Assembly (NCBI GenBank): GCA_964600865.1 | Contig: CAZRJP010000002.1 | Location: forward strand, 1-42,972 | Origin: WJLC01 sp964600865 | GTDB taxonomy: Archaea > Nanobdellota > Nanobdellia > Pacearchaeales > GW2011-AR1 | Direction of reading: 5' to 3' | Length of the DNA: 42,972 bases | In this document: in pieces, positions 25,224-33,246 of the stretch | Layout: each line of letters opens with the position of its first letter | How positions within the stretch are numbered: the first letter of the stretch is position 1 | Made by a program: the position numbers and the translations under genes | The notes under the pieces: model-generated | The model's database searches: none | Seen by the model: only the letters and a program-made list of their open reading frames with translations | Told to the model about the DNA's origin: nothing

Positions 25224-25499
25224 ATGGTAGATAGAATAAAAGAAATAAGGGAAATTTCTAGTGTATTCAATAATAGAAAAGAAAAGAATATGAATAGTCT
25301 GTTGAGAAAAATAGATGAATACTATAACTCAAAAGGTATGACTATTTATCCTGCAGGTTCTTGTTACAAAAGTTCTGATCATTTTGAAATATATTCTGGT
25401 AATTTAATCATCCCAGAAAACTTTGAAGAAATAAGAACAATAGACTCTGTTTTTGAAGACCCAAATTTTAAAGAATGGGTAAGAAAAAACGAAAATTAA
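25224..25499 (+). CDS. Small protein of unknown function
   Basis: 91 residues, soluble, acidic and basic mixed. No family recognised. The N-terminal half is helical and charged; the middle (GMTIYPAGSCYKSSDHFEIYSG) looks like beta hairpins. Its stop overlaps the 3' end of the Nre-like gene by 4 bp, tail to tail. TATA-like tataataatcc (about 25180-25190) precedes it. Support is only an open frame with plausible composition and promoter spacing. Confidence 0.5.
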   Translation: MVDRIKEIREISSVFNNRKEKNMNSLLRKIDEYYNSKGMTIYPAGSCYKSSDHFEIYSGNLIIPENFEEIRTIDSVFEDPNFKEWVRKNEN

Positions 25500-26704
25500 A
25501 ACCACTGTCTTAAATTCTTTTGTGTTTTTATCCTTTTCAATAACTTACTTTTTTCAAAGATAGGACTATACTCAAAGTCATATTTTATCTTACCTATCTT
25601 CTTGGCAGATTCCAACATCTCTCCTCTAGTTGCAAACTCCAGTCCTCTTTTACTCATAGCCTTCCTAACACTCTCTCTTACAACCCAAACACCAAGAGAT
25701 GCCCAATAAGAAGGGTTTTCGACTCTAATGACTAAAACACTTGCTTGTCTTTTTATGCTATTCAAATACTCTAAAATAGGTAGTCTGGTTGCATAATACC
25801 CTCCAGAAGTGTTTGAAGCATACTTGGTTCTACCATCAAACCATTCATAATCTGTAGAGGCCTTAATCTCCTCACTAGGATTCCAAGAACTATTAGGAAG
25901 ATATAATTCAAAAAGTTCATAGCTCCAAACCCCAGGAAATAATAAAATAATATAACTATTACCTAAAAACTCTCCCCAATGCAACTCATAATTATTTATC
26001 CATTTATAATCCTTAATCTTTTTATGAAGATACTTTCCAATCATATCATCTGTAGCAGTTATACTCCATCTAGTAGGAACAAATTTCTTATCTTTTTTTA
26101 ATCCTAAAACCCCTACGGATAAAATTTTATTTAAAGAATATTCATTAAACTTTTTCTTGTAAAGCATCTCCACAGCATCTCTTGCTTTTATCTCATCATT
26201 AATAGCTTTATCAATCTGCCTAGGAACCTTAACATTTGAAACAACCTTTGCTTTTTTTAATCCTGCTTTCATCCCATGATGAGTCAAAATCTTATCTTTT
26301 TTATTTCTCATTTTTAACTTATGCTTAAGCTCAATTTCCACATCCACTGGATTAGATGCAATAGCAATCTCCTGTGCAAGGTTAACAAATCTTTTTCTTT
26401 TACGAGTATCCTTCACCTTACTTTTAAACCTTGAATTTAAAAGAGAATTTCTTAATCTTAAAACATCCTCAATTTCAAAATTATTATCTGCCCAGTATTT
26501 TTCACTATCATAAATCCAGGCATTCTTATCTCTTTGCAAAGGACTCATAATACCAATATTTACATTTGGATATTTTAATCCAGAACCAACAAAAACACTT
26601 GGAGGGCTCGCTGTATCCAGTTTAGAGATATCCTTAATATCCTTAATCTTAAAATTAGTCTCAGCTACTTTTTTAATTGTTTCAAATTTTATTTTTTTAT
26701 TCAT
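25496..26704 (-). CDS. nre: Nre-family archaeal DNA repair protein
   Basis: 402 residues matching the archaeal Nre family (paired DUF650/DUF651 regions). The hallmark PPSVFVGSGLKYPNVNIG segment is at about 33-50, PVDVEIELKH near 118-127 and SITATDDMIGKYL near 218-230. The protein ends in QKNLRQWF, with Gln395, Leu398 and Trp401-Phe402, a good C-terminal PCNA-interacting motif. Nre proteins are reported to act in DNA repair together with PCNA. The usual N-terminal zinc finger of NreA is not visible, so NreB-like is possible. It starts 3 bp after RadB, a functional neighbour. Confidence 0.85.
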   Translation of the reverse strand: MNKKIKFETIKKVAETNFKIKDIKDISKLDTASPPSVFVGSGLKYPNVNIGIMSPLQRDKNAWIYDSEKYWADNNFEIEDVLRLRNSLLNSRFKSKVKDTRKRKRFVNLAQEIAIASNPVDVEIELKHKLKMRNKKDKILTHHGMKAGLKKAKVVSNVKVPRQIDKAINDEIKARDAVEMLYKKKFNEYSLNKILSVGVLGLKKDKKFVPTRWSITATDDMIGKYLHKKIKDYKWINNYELHWGEFLGNSYIILLFPGVWSYELFELYLPNSSWNPSEEIKASTDYEWFDGRTKYASNTSGGYYATRLPILEYLNSIKRQASVLVIRVENPSYWASLGVWVVRESVRKAMSKRGLEFATRGEMLESAKKIGKIKYDFEYSPIFEKSKLLKRIKTQKNLRQWF

Positions 26705-26707
26705 AAA

Positions 26708-27451
26708 CTACATCCATCCTCTTTTATACATTCCTTTATCCTTTATCACAAAACTAATTTCTTTTTTAGGTAAACTTCTATGCTTTAACAACACTGCCTT
26801 TCTTTTTCCTCTCTCATTTTTAAATTCAATAATACACTTACTCCAATATTTAAATAAATCTCCTCCAACAATATTTGTTCCAGGTTTTATTCCTTTTTGC
26901 CAATCCTCTTTTGAAATAAATTCCTTATAAACCTGATTAGTTATTAAAACAGGTATCTTTTGCTTTCTTGATATTTCTGCAAGAGTCCTCATTTGAGATG
27001 CCATCTCTCTATTAACATTTTTTATCTGAAAATCATCTTCTTTCTTAGCTCCTTCAGCTAATTTTAATCTATAAAGCATAGCCATCCCATCAACAACAAT
27101 CAATGTTGCATGAGTATTTTTTAATTTTTCAAGTAATTTAGAAAACACTTCTTTTTGTTCTTTAAAATTAGTTGGCTCTAAAAGAAATATATTTTTTAAA
27201 ACATCATTATAATTCTCTTTTCCTACTATTTGTCTTACTCTTTCTGTAGAAAATCCTCCCTCAGTGTCTATAAAAATCACTTTATTCTCTTTCTTGGCCT
27301 GACTACACGCAACAGATATAGCAAAATTTGTTTTTCCTGATCCTGCAGGCCCTGCTAACATTGTAATTATATCTTTTTCATAACCTCCATGAAGCCACTT
27401 ATTAAAATCATAGCTTCCTGTAGAAATCCTCTCTGTTTTCTTAATTGTCAT
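26708..27451 (-). CDS. radB: DNA repair and recombination protein RadB
   Basis: A 247-residue RecA-superfamily ATPase without the N-terminal HhH domain of RadA, which is the RadB form. Walker A is GPAGSGKTN (34-42), Walker B is LIVVDGMAML and the L1/L2 region is short. RadB is a regulator of archaeal recombination with weak ATPase. It is in tight operon with the Nre gene (3 bp) and follows rpoL by 59 bp. Confidence 0.9.
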   Translation of the reverse strand: MTIKKTERISTGSYDFNKWLHGGYEKDIITMLAGPAGSGKTNFAISVACSQAKKENKVIFIDTEGGFSTERVRQIVGKENYNDVLKNIFLLEPTNFKEQKEVFSKLLEKLKNTHATLIVVDGMAMLYRLKLAEGAKKEDDFQIKNVNREMASQMRTLAEISRKQKIPVLITNQVYKEFISKEDWQKGIKPGTNIVGGDLFKYWSKCIIEFKNERGKRKAVLLKHRSLPKKEISFVIKDKGMYKRGWM

Positions 27452-27510
27452 ATAAAATAGTACTCTATAAACTTAATAAGAATTATTATACAAAAAAACC
27501 ATTAAAAGGC

Positions 27511-27768
27511 CTACTTCATCTCTTTAAATTCTGATGCAGTTTCATCCAAATCCTTAATTATTGCATCTACTGCTTTCTTAACTGCTTTCTTAGGTTTTTT
27601 ACCTTCAACTAAAAGAATAGGATTCTTATCTGGATGTTCTCTTCTCCAAACTGCAATATCTATATCTGAATTCTTATTCAAATAAACTCTAAGAATTTCA
27701 GCCATAGTAACACTGCTGATTTCAACCTTAAGTTTTCCCTTCTCTGATTCAAGTATTTTTATTTCCAT
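27511..27768 (-). CDS. rpoL: DNA-directed RNA polymerase subunit L
   Basis: An 85-residue Rpb11/RpoL subunit that pairs with RpoD in polymerase assembly. The pattern matches the family: KILESEKGKLKVEI, VTMAEILRVYLNKN (replacing the usual HTLLNLLR), AVWRREHPDKNPILLV and a C-terminal amphipathic helix (KKAVDAIIKDLDE). The middle is more divergent than in typical RpoL (T-M-A-E where H-T-L-L-N is common), which fits a fast-evolving lineage. Confidence 0.85.
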   Translation of the reverse strand: MEIKILESEKGKLKVEISSVTMAEILRVYLNKNSDIDIAVWRREHPDKNPILLVEGKKPKKAVKKAVDAIIKDLDETASEFKEMK

Positions 27769-27816
27769 AATATAATCTCTACAATAAGAAATCTTAAACT
27801 TAATTTATAAAGGTTT

Positions 27817-28131
27817 TTATTCTAGCTTTTTTAAAGGAATTATCTGAACGTAATTATATCCCTTCATATTTTCTTTTTCAACCCTTATTTTTCCCTTTCT
27901 AGAATAAATAACACATGCAGAAACATCCCTTATTTTCCCATTCCTACGAAGAATTTCTTGTTTTAAATTGCTAGGCCTTACCTTATCTAATCTCTGGTAA
28001 AATTTATTATCCTTAAATCCTAATAAAGATTCATCAAAACAATATCCAAAATCCTCTTCAAGAATTTCTTCAGAAACATTGCCAAAAACAACAAAATCTC
28101 TTGTTTTATTTCTCATTCTATCCTCTTCCAA
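27817..28131 (-). CDS. Small protein of unknown function after the MBF1-like gene
   Basis: Up to 104 residues. A second ATG at 28116 would give 99 residues and sits 8 bp after a gagg, so the true start is uncertain. The sequence is mixed alpha/beta with DFGYCFDESLLGFKDNKFYQRLDKVRPS in the middle and a final KGYNYVQIIPL strand. No family recognised. It overlaps the MBF1-like gene's 3' end by 14 bp, so it is in the same operon. Confidence 0.6.
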   Translation of the reverse strand: MEEDRMRNKTRDFVVFGNVSEEILEEDFGYCFDESLLGFKDNKFYQRLDKVRPSNLKQEILRRNGKIRDVSACVIYSRKGKIRVEKENMKGYNYVQIIPLKKLE

Positions 28132-29116
28132 AAATCAGGTCATCTATTTCCTTTTGAGAAAGTTCTTCTTTCTTCTTAGATTGTTTTTTCTGAGATACTA
28201 TCTCCACACTTTTATTTGATTTAACTCCATCATCCTCTTTTTCTTCCTCTTCTTCCCCAGAAATATCCGTGCTCATTTCAAAAGAAGTATCCTCCATTTG
28301 AACTGGCATATCATCTGAATCTGCACTCTCTCTATCTGTATTTTCAACCTGACTAATATCTCCTAAGGCATCCATTTCATTAGAACTTCCAATCTCTTCA
28401 AAATAAACCCCTTTTTCTTCTTGTTCTTCTTTTTCTTTTTTATTTATTAACTTAGAAACAAATCTTCTCCAATAAGGGGTTTTTTTCTTACTAACAACCT
28501 TATCTTTTTTCATATCTTTTAAATCAGATATAGTTATTGTTTTAGCAGACATTTCATCAAAACCCAACTGCTTTTTTCTTCTCTTCAACTTTTTATCAAC
28601 CTCAGGCCTAATTATCCTTATACCTAAATAATTCTCTAATTTTTTAACAAGATCATATCCTTCTGGAACAATCCCTTTTTCTGCCATTTTAATTACTTTT
28701 TCAGGCTCATTTATCTTTTTAGCAAGTTGAGAAGTAGTCAATTTTTTATTTCTTCTTCCTCTTAAAATTACCCAATGAAAATTATCCACTAAATCTTCTC
28801 TTTTCTTTTTCTTTTTTTTCTTAACAAAACTATCAAATTTTTTATCCACTAAATTTCTTAAATTTGTTTCCTGTTCATTTAATTCTTCTTTTTCCTCTGA
28901 AACATTTTTTTTATGCTTTTTCGCATTAATCCCTGAAAGCCTAGACAACCTCTGATAATTACTCTTATCTCTTTCTGGTGCAGGACTCTTCGGCTTATTT
29001 AAATGGACATTCTCTGCAGACATACAATCATTACAAAGTTTAACGATTCCTTCTCCAGAAATAACATCAACTAATTTTTTTTCTCTTTCAGATACTCCAC
29101 AATTAGAACATTTCAT
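28118..29116 (-). CDS. MBF1-like protein with long acidic C-terminal extension
   Basis: 332 residues from the ATG at 29116; the longer frame has a poor hydrophobic start. Residues 1-40 hold a zinc ribbon (CSNCG ... CNDC). The middle (about 120-190) is a Cro/C1-type helix-turn-helix: VILRGRRNKKLTTSQLAKKINEPEKVIKMAEKG. This pair is the archaeal multiprotein bridging factor 1 layout. The C-terminal part (about 200-332) is not in classical MBF1, which is around 160 residues. It has a basic block and then a Glu/Asp/Ser-rich acidic tail ending DDLIFGRG. Located in the middle of the minus-strand operon. Confidence 0.8.
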   Translation of the reverse strand: MKCSNCGVSEREKKLVDVISGEGIVKLCNDCMSAENVHLNKPKSPAPERDKSNYQRLSRLSGINAKKHKKNVSEEKEELNEQETNLRNLVDKKFDSFVKKKKKKKREDLVDNFHWVILRGRRNKKLTTSQLAKKINEPEKVIKMAEKGIVPEGYDLVKKLENYLGIRIIRPEVDKKLKRRKKQLGFDEMSAKTITISDLKDMKKDKVVSKKKTPYWRRFVSKLINKKEKEEQEEKGVYFEEIGSSNEMDALGDISQVENTDRESADSDDMPVQMEDTSFEMSTDISGEEEEEKEDDGVKSNKSVEIVSQKKQSKKKEELSQKEIDDLIFGRG

Positions 29117-29176
29117 ATCTTTAAAATGCTCCAAGCCTTTTTTAATATTTATGTAATAAATATTATACAATAAAGA

Positions 29177-29836
29177 TTATACATAAAAAACAGGTGATTC
29201 CTTCAAAAGGGATTCAATCTCTTTTATATTCTTTGGATTTTCAATTTTCTCTCCATTAACCACTAAGGTTAAGGGTTGTTTGATATCATACTTATCTTTT
29301 AATCTATCCATTAATTCACTCTCAAGATTAACATCAAAGGAATATATTACTAATTCTTCATGCCTATTAACAACAGTATCTAGTAATCTTCCAAGCTCCT
29401 CACTTTCATCCACATAATCTCTCTCATTTGAGTAAAAAAACAAGATAGTATTGATATTATAATTACACCTTTCATTTAATGTTCTAACAAAATCAAAATG
29501 TTCTAATTCTATAAGAGTATAAAACTTTTTTCTAGAAAGAACCCTCTTATCATTCTTACCTAATTTTCTTTCTAAATCATCTATAACTCTTCCCTGAAAA
29601 CCTAATGATTCTGAAATCTCCTTAAAAGATTCTTTTGAACATAAATCAGTACTAAACATATTATATTTAATTTTATTTTCAAAAATTTCATATGCAGTAT
29701 CTTGTTGAAGATTAGTCACCCTTTCGAATTCTAAATAAGAAAGAGCATAGCTAACAAAAAAAACCCCTAAAAAAACAACTGTTCCTATAATAAATGCTAA
29801 AAAGTATCTCTTTTTACTTTGTATCTTCCTTGCCAT
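29177..29836 (-). CDS. Membrane-anchored thioredoxin-fold-like protein without CxxC
   Basis: 219 residues with a basic N-terminus, one membrane helix (about 11-31) and an outside domain. The segment NTILFFYSNERDYVDESEELGRLL ... LVIYSFDVNLE ... DIKQPLTLVVNGEKIENPKN follows the beta-alpha-beta layout of thioredoxin folds with a Q-P cis-proline-like turn, but there is no CxxC pair; only Cys61 and Cys118 occur. It probably is structural or a binding protein. It lies 30 bp after the glycosyltransferase gene and 60 bp before the MBF1-like gene. Confidence in the gene is high, in the fold moderate. Confidence 0.65.
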   Translation of the reverse strand: MARKIQSKKRYFLAFIIGTVVFLGVFFVSYALSYLEFERVTNLQQDTAYEIFENKIKYNMFSTDLCSKESFKEISESLGFQGRVIDDLERKLGKNDKRVLSRKKFYTLIELEHFDFVRTLNERCNYNINTILFFYSNERDYVDESEELGRLLDTVVNRHEELVIYSFDVNLESELMDRLKDKYDIKQPLTLVVNGEKIENPKNIKEIESLLKESPVFYV

Positions 29837-29866
29837 ATTATAATTTATATTTTAAATCTTTTAAAA

Positions 29867-31111
29867 TTATCTCCAATTTACTTCTTTACTAAATAATGCA
29901 TATACAATAGAAACTATCCACCAAAAACCAAATAAAATTGCAAAAAACAAAAAGAATAAAATAAGACTCAAATACTTACCAGGAATCTTTCCAACATTCT
30001 TTTTAGCATAATGAATATAACAAAAAAGAAATATCATAAATACTCCTATAAAGATTACAACCGGGTTACTAAAAAACAAAAAGAGTGTTCTCTCTAAAGA
30101 AAATAAACTAGTATTCAATATACTAAAAAAATCAAAATCAATATTTTGAAAAAACAGAATATTCTCATAAACATTAACAAGTGTTCTAATAAATAAATAA
30201 GAGGTAGTAAAAACTGCAAAAATTATACTTATCCAGGCAATAGGCATTACAAACATCCCTAAATCACCATATTTCTTGCTAAAAATTTTTCTATAATCCA
30301 ATGTATTTTTAATCAAACCAAAATACCATCTTCTCCTTTGTACTAATAATTCCTTAAATTTAGAAGGAGCAATAGTGTAGGCAGGTGCATTCGGACAATT
30401 TTCTGTCCTATAACCTTTTGATTGTATTCTTAATGCCATTTCCAAATCCTCTGTAATATTCTCTTCATCATATCCTCCATGTTTATCAAAAAAAGATTTT
30501 CTGTAAGCAGAAAAAGCTCCAGGAGCAATATAAATAGAATCTAAATAAGCAAATGTTTTTCTCAAAAATAAACCTAATATGTACTCCATATGCTGAACTC
30601 TCTGAAGAATACTTTTAGGATCATGAATCATCATTGCAGGGGTAACAGACATAATTTTAGGGTCCTTAAAATAACGAACCATTCTTTTCATACTTTTTTC
30701 ATGGACAAAAGTATCTGCATCCATACTAAAGACAATTTTCCCTTTTGCTTTTTTTAATCCCAAATTTAAAGCTGTTGCCTTACCTCCATTCTTTTTTGTA
30801 AAAACCCTTATATTTTGCTTAAGTTTTTTAGAGGTTTTTTTAGCTATTTTTAATGTATTATCTTTACTACCATCATCTATTACAATTACCTCAAAATCAG
30901 GGTAATCAGACTTAGAAATAGACCTAATTGTTCTAGCAATTGATTTCTCCTCATTATAAGCAGGAATAATCACACTAACATTAGGTAATTCCTTATCTGT
31001 ATATAATGGTGTCTCTTTTTTTTCCCCCTGAATAAAACTCAAAACATAAAAACTAGTAGCAATCAATCCCAAATAAATAGATGTGTAAATAACAACTAAA
31101 ATAAAATCCAT
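29867..31111 (-). CDS. GT2 membrane glycosyltransferase
   Basis: 414 residues. One N-terminal membrane helix (5-27) precedes a GT-A domain with SVIIPAYNEE (46-55), VIVIDDGSKDNT with Asp79-Asp80, the metal-binding MDADTF (Asp131-Ala-Asp133), TEDLEMALR and QRRRWYFG. Several helices follow at the C-terminus. This is the processive polysaccharide synthase type (cellulose/PgaC/hyaluronan synthase relatives), but product and acceptor cannot be named. The ATG overlaps the ScpB stop by 1 bp (TAATG). Confidence 0.88.
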   Translation of the reverse strand: MDFILVVIYTSIYLGLIATSFYVLSFIQGEKKETPLYTDKELPNVSVIIPAYNEEKSIARTIRSISKSDYPDFEVIVIDDGSKDNTLKIAKKTSKKLKQNIRVFTKKNGGKATALNLGLKKAKGKIVFSMDADTFVHEKSMKRMVRYFKDPKIMSVTPAMMIHDPKSILQRVQHMEYILGLFLRKTFAYLDSIYIAPGAFSAYRKSFFDKHGGYDEENITEDLEMALRIQSKGYRTENCPNAPAYTIAPSKFKELLVQRRRWYFGLIKNTLDYRKIFSKKYGDLGMFVMPIAWISIIFAVFTTSYLFIRTLVNVYENILFFQNIDFDFFSILNTSLFSLERTLFLFFSNPVVIFIGVFMIFLFCYIHYAKKNVGKIPGKYLSLILFFLFFAILFGFWWIVSIVYALFSKEVNWR

Positions 31112-31674
31112 TATTCCTCCTCCTTCTTATCTTCTAAATCTTCAGCCACTTGTTTCAATGGATTATCTGTTCCTACTTCAATATCAAAGTAATCATAAAA
31201 ATCATCAGTTAAAGTTAACTCAAATGTATGGCCTGTTCTTTTTTTTCTAATAAGTCCTAAATCAGCAAATTTTTTTATATGATTATAAGATTTATTTCCC
31301 CTTATTTTTGCAATAACAGATTGTTTTATTGGTTGTTTATATGCAATTATAGCAAGTGTCTCTTTTTCCGCCTTAGTAAATTCAGAAGAGCCTGCAGCAA
31401 GCCTATTCACAAGATAATGATATTCTTGCCTAACATCCATCTTCCATAAACCATTTTTTTCAACGATTTCAATTACAGAATCTATTTTAGAATACTTCTC
31501 TTGTAATTTCTCTATTAGTTCCCGTATTATAATTGGATTTAAATCACTTAAAGAAATAAGCTCTTGCATTGAAAGATACTTTCCTGAAACAAAAAATACT
31601 GCCTCAAGTGTTTTCAAATCCTCTTTTTCTTTTGCCTCATCTATTTCCTCAATGGTTTTGCTACTAACATCCAT
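31111..31674 (-). CDS. scpB: Segregation and condensation protein ScpB
   Basis: 187 residues with the two winged-helix domains of ScpB. The key family segment is EFTKAEKETLAIIAYKQPIKQSVIAKIRG (about 97-126), followed by NKSYNHIKKFADLGLIRKK. An acidic tail ends it. ScpB and ScpA join SMC in chromosome condensation. Neither smc nor scpA is in the window. It lies 35 bp downstream of aRF1 and is coupled to the GT2 gene. Confidence 0.9.
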   Translation of the reverse strand: MDVSSKTIEEIDEAKEKEDLKTLEAVFFVSGKYLSMQELISLSDLNPIIIRELIEKLQEKYSKIDSVIEIVEKNGLWKMDVRQEYHYLVNRLAAGSSEFTKAEKETLAIIAYKQPIKQSVIAKIRGNKSYNHIKKFADLGLIRKKRTGHTFELTLTDDFYDYFDIEVGTDNPLKQVAEDLEDKKEEE

Positions 31675-31709
31675 AGAATAAAAAATGTTTTGAGACTTAA
31701 AAAACTTAA

Positions 31710-33221
31710 TTATTTCTTATTCTGTCTCTTTCCAATCTGAAATCTTAAAATAGCTGCAATTCCACTCATATTTTTGAATTGATCTCCCTCTTCTGTTTCT
31801 GTAGAAACAACTTCCACATTGGAACTAATTGATTTTGCTTTTTTCTTTAATTCTTTTAATAATGGTTTATCTAAAGATTTAGATAAAACTAAAGTATCTA
31901 CAGCGCCATATTTTAATGCTCTTTCAACAGGTTTTTGTTTTAATGCAGAAAGTTCAGGCTTTTCTCCAAGATTTCTAAACAATTTTTCTAAAATCTTTTT
32001 TTCATATATCATTTCTTGATCTGCTAAAATCTTTTGAGATTTTTGAACTAATTCTTTTAATCCAGATTCATCTGTGTCTCCTATATCTACTCTCCCTATA
32101 ACCTTTTCCTGAAGATTTGTAACCAAATACTCTCCCTCTAAAAATTCATCTTTAGTTGGAACAGGACCTCCAAGAATAATCCCTTTTAATTTTGGATTTT
32201 TAAAAAAAGACCTTTTTGCTTCTTTTGCAATTCTCTTATAAAATTTCTTAGTTAATCCCTCAGTAATTCTATGAAATCTTTGAGCAGAATTATGAACAAC
32301 ATGAGAATTAGCAATAAAATTTTTATTTTCAACTTCCAAATCAATCAATTCTATATCAGAAATCTCGTGATTAATTAATGATATTTTACTTCTACTTCCA
32401 TCATCAAAAACTAAATCATCTCCATTAATTAATTTGCCCGCAGTCTTTTCAACTATCTTTTCATTTTCATAAACAAAAAATAAATGATTTCCAGAAGAGA
32501 TAATAGGGGGATATTTTGTTAAAGATATCTTATAATAATCTTTTTTATTAACTTTCCATTTTTTCAAAACTTTAGAATAAATTTGTTTGTTTTGATTAAA
32601 ATCAAAACCTTTAATATAATCTCCTTTTTTAATATCTTTCAATTTAATTTTACTTTTATTTTTTGTATTCACAATTGTCTCTGGAGAAAGGCACTGCCCG
32701 CCTGCCCTTACTTTAGAAGGAACACCTGAAGTCATTTTATGAATAACATTTATTCTTTTCCCTTCCAACAATCCAATAGTTGCTTCTTTTCTATCCATAA
32801 CAATTAATCCATAAACTTCCTCAACCTCTAATTGTTTTTTTAATGGCTCTAAAACAAAATCTTTGTCACATCTATATAATCTTGTTTTTAATGGGATAGG
32901 CGGTTCAATTGCCCATAATCTAATATCCTTTTGTCCTTCAGATTCAGCAACATTCCCAGAAAACAATGCTAATCCATTTTTAGGTGTTTTTTTCAAACCT
33001 TTCAAATGCCTAATAATTTTTTCCAAAGCATCAGTAACATTTTTTTTAGTTGAAGATGATTTAATGTTCTTTGCAGTAGATGTCTCTGCTTCAAGTTGCC
33101 TTTGGGCTGCATTAACATCATAACCTGCAGAAACATAAACTGAAATAAGCTCAGTATGTCTCCCTCTATATTCACTTAATTCCTCAACAATCTCTTCAAG
33201 TTCATCTTTATCTAATGGCAT
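31710..33221 (-). CDS. prf1: Peptide chain release factor aRF1, interrupted by an intein
   Basis: 503 residues encoding aRF1 with a 135-residue intein. Exteins: N-domain with NIKS (52-55, stop-codon recognition) and YRCDKDF (116-122, the YxCxxxF motif); M-domain with the catalytic GGQ (174-176); the C-extein resumes at Ser312 with SAQRFHR, and GGIILGGPVPTKDEF-like and KYGAVDTLVLSKSLD segments mark the C-domain. The intein starts right after the GGQ Gln. Without it the protein is 368 residues, slightly short for aRF1 (around 400-415). The factor releases nascent chains at stop codons, so correct splicing must be needed for viability. It lies 25 bp after valS. Confidence 0.95.
   Translation of the reverse strand: MPLDKDELEEIVEELSEYRGRHTELISVYVSAGYDVNAAQRQLEAETSTAKNIKSSSTKKNVTDALEKIIRHLKGLKKTPKNGLALFSGNVAESEGQKDIRLWAIEPPIPLKTRLYRCDKDFVLEPLKKQLEVEEVYGLIVMDRKEATIGLLEGKRINVIHKMTSGVPSKVRAGGQCLSPETIVNTKNKSKIKLKDIKKGDYIKGFDFNQNKQIYSKVLKKWKVNKKDYYKISLTKYPPIISSGNHLFFVYENEKIVEKTAGKLINGDDLVFDDGSRSKISLINHEISDIELIDLEVENKNFIANSHVVHNSAQRFHRITEGLTKKFYKRIAKEAKRSFFKNPKLKGIILGGPVPTKDEFLEGEYLVTNLQEKVIGRVDIGDTDESGLKELVQKSQKILADQEMIYEKKILEKLFRNLGEKPELSALKQKPVERALKYGAVDTLVLSKSLDKPLLKELKKKAKSISSNVEVVSTETEEGDQFKNMSGIAAILRFQIGKRQNKK
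32289..32693 (-). other. Mini-intein in aRF1, inserted after GGQ
   Basis: Residues 177-311 of the precursor (135 residues). Block A is CLSPETIV with Cys177 as nucleophile. Block B is ISSGNHLFFVYENEKIVEKTAG with the conserved His246. Block F is LIDLEVENKNFIANSHVVHN. It ends His310-Asn311, and the +1 residue is Ser312. There is no LAGLIDADG or HNH endonuclease region, so this is a minimal splicing-only element (inference from length). The codons are very A+T-rich. Confidence 0.93.
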
Positions 33222-33246
33222 TTTATATTATAAAAAGAAAACTATG

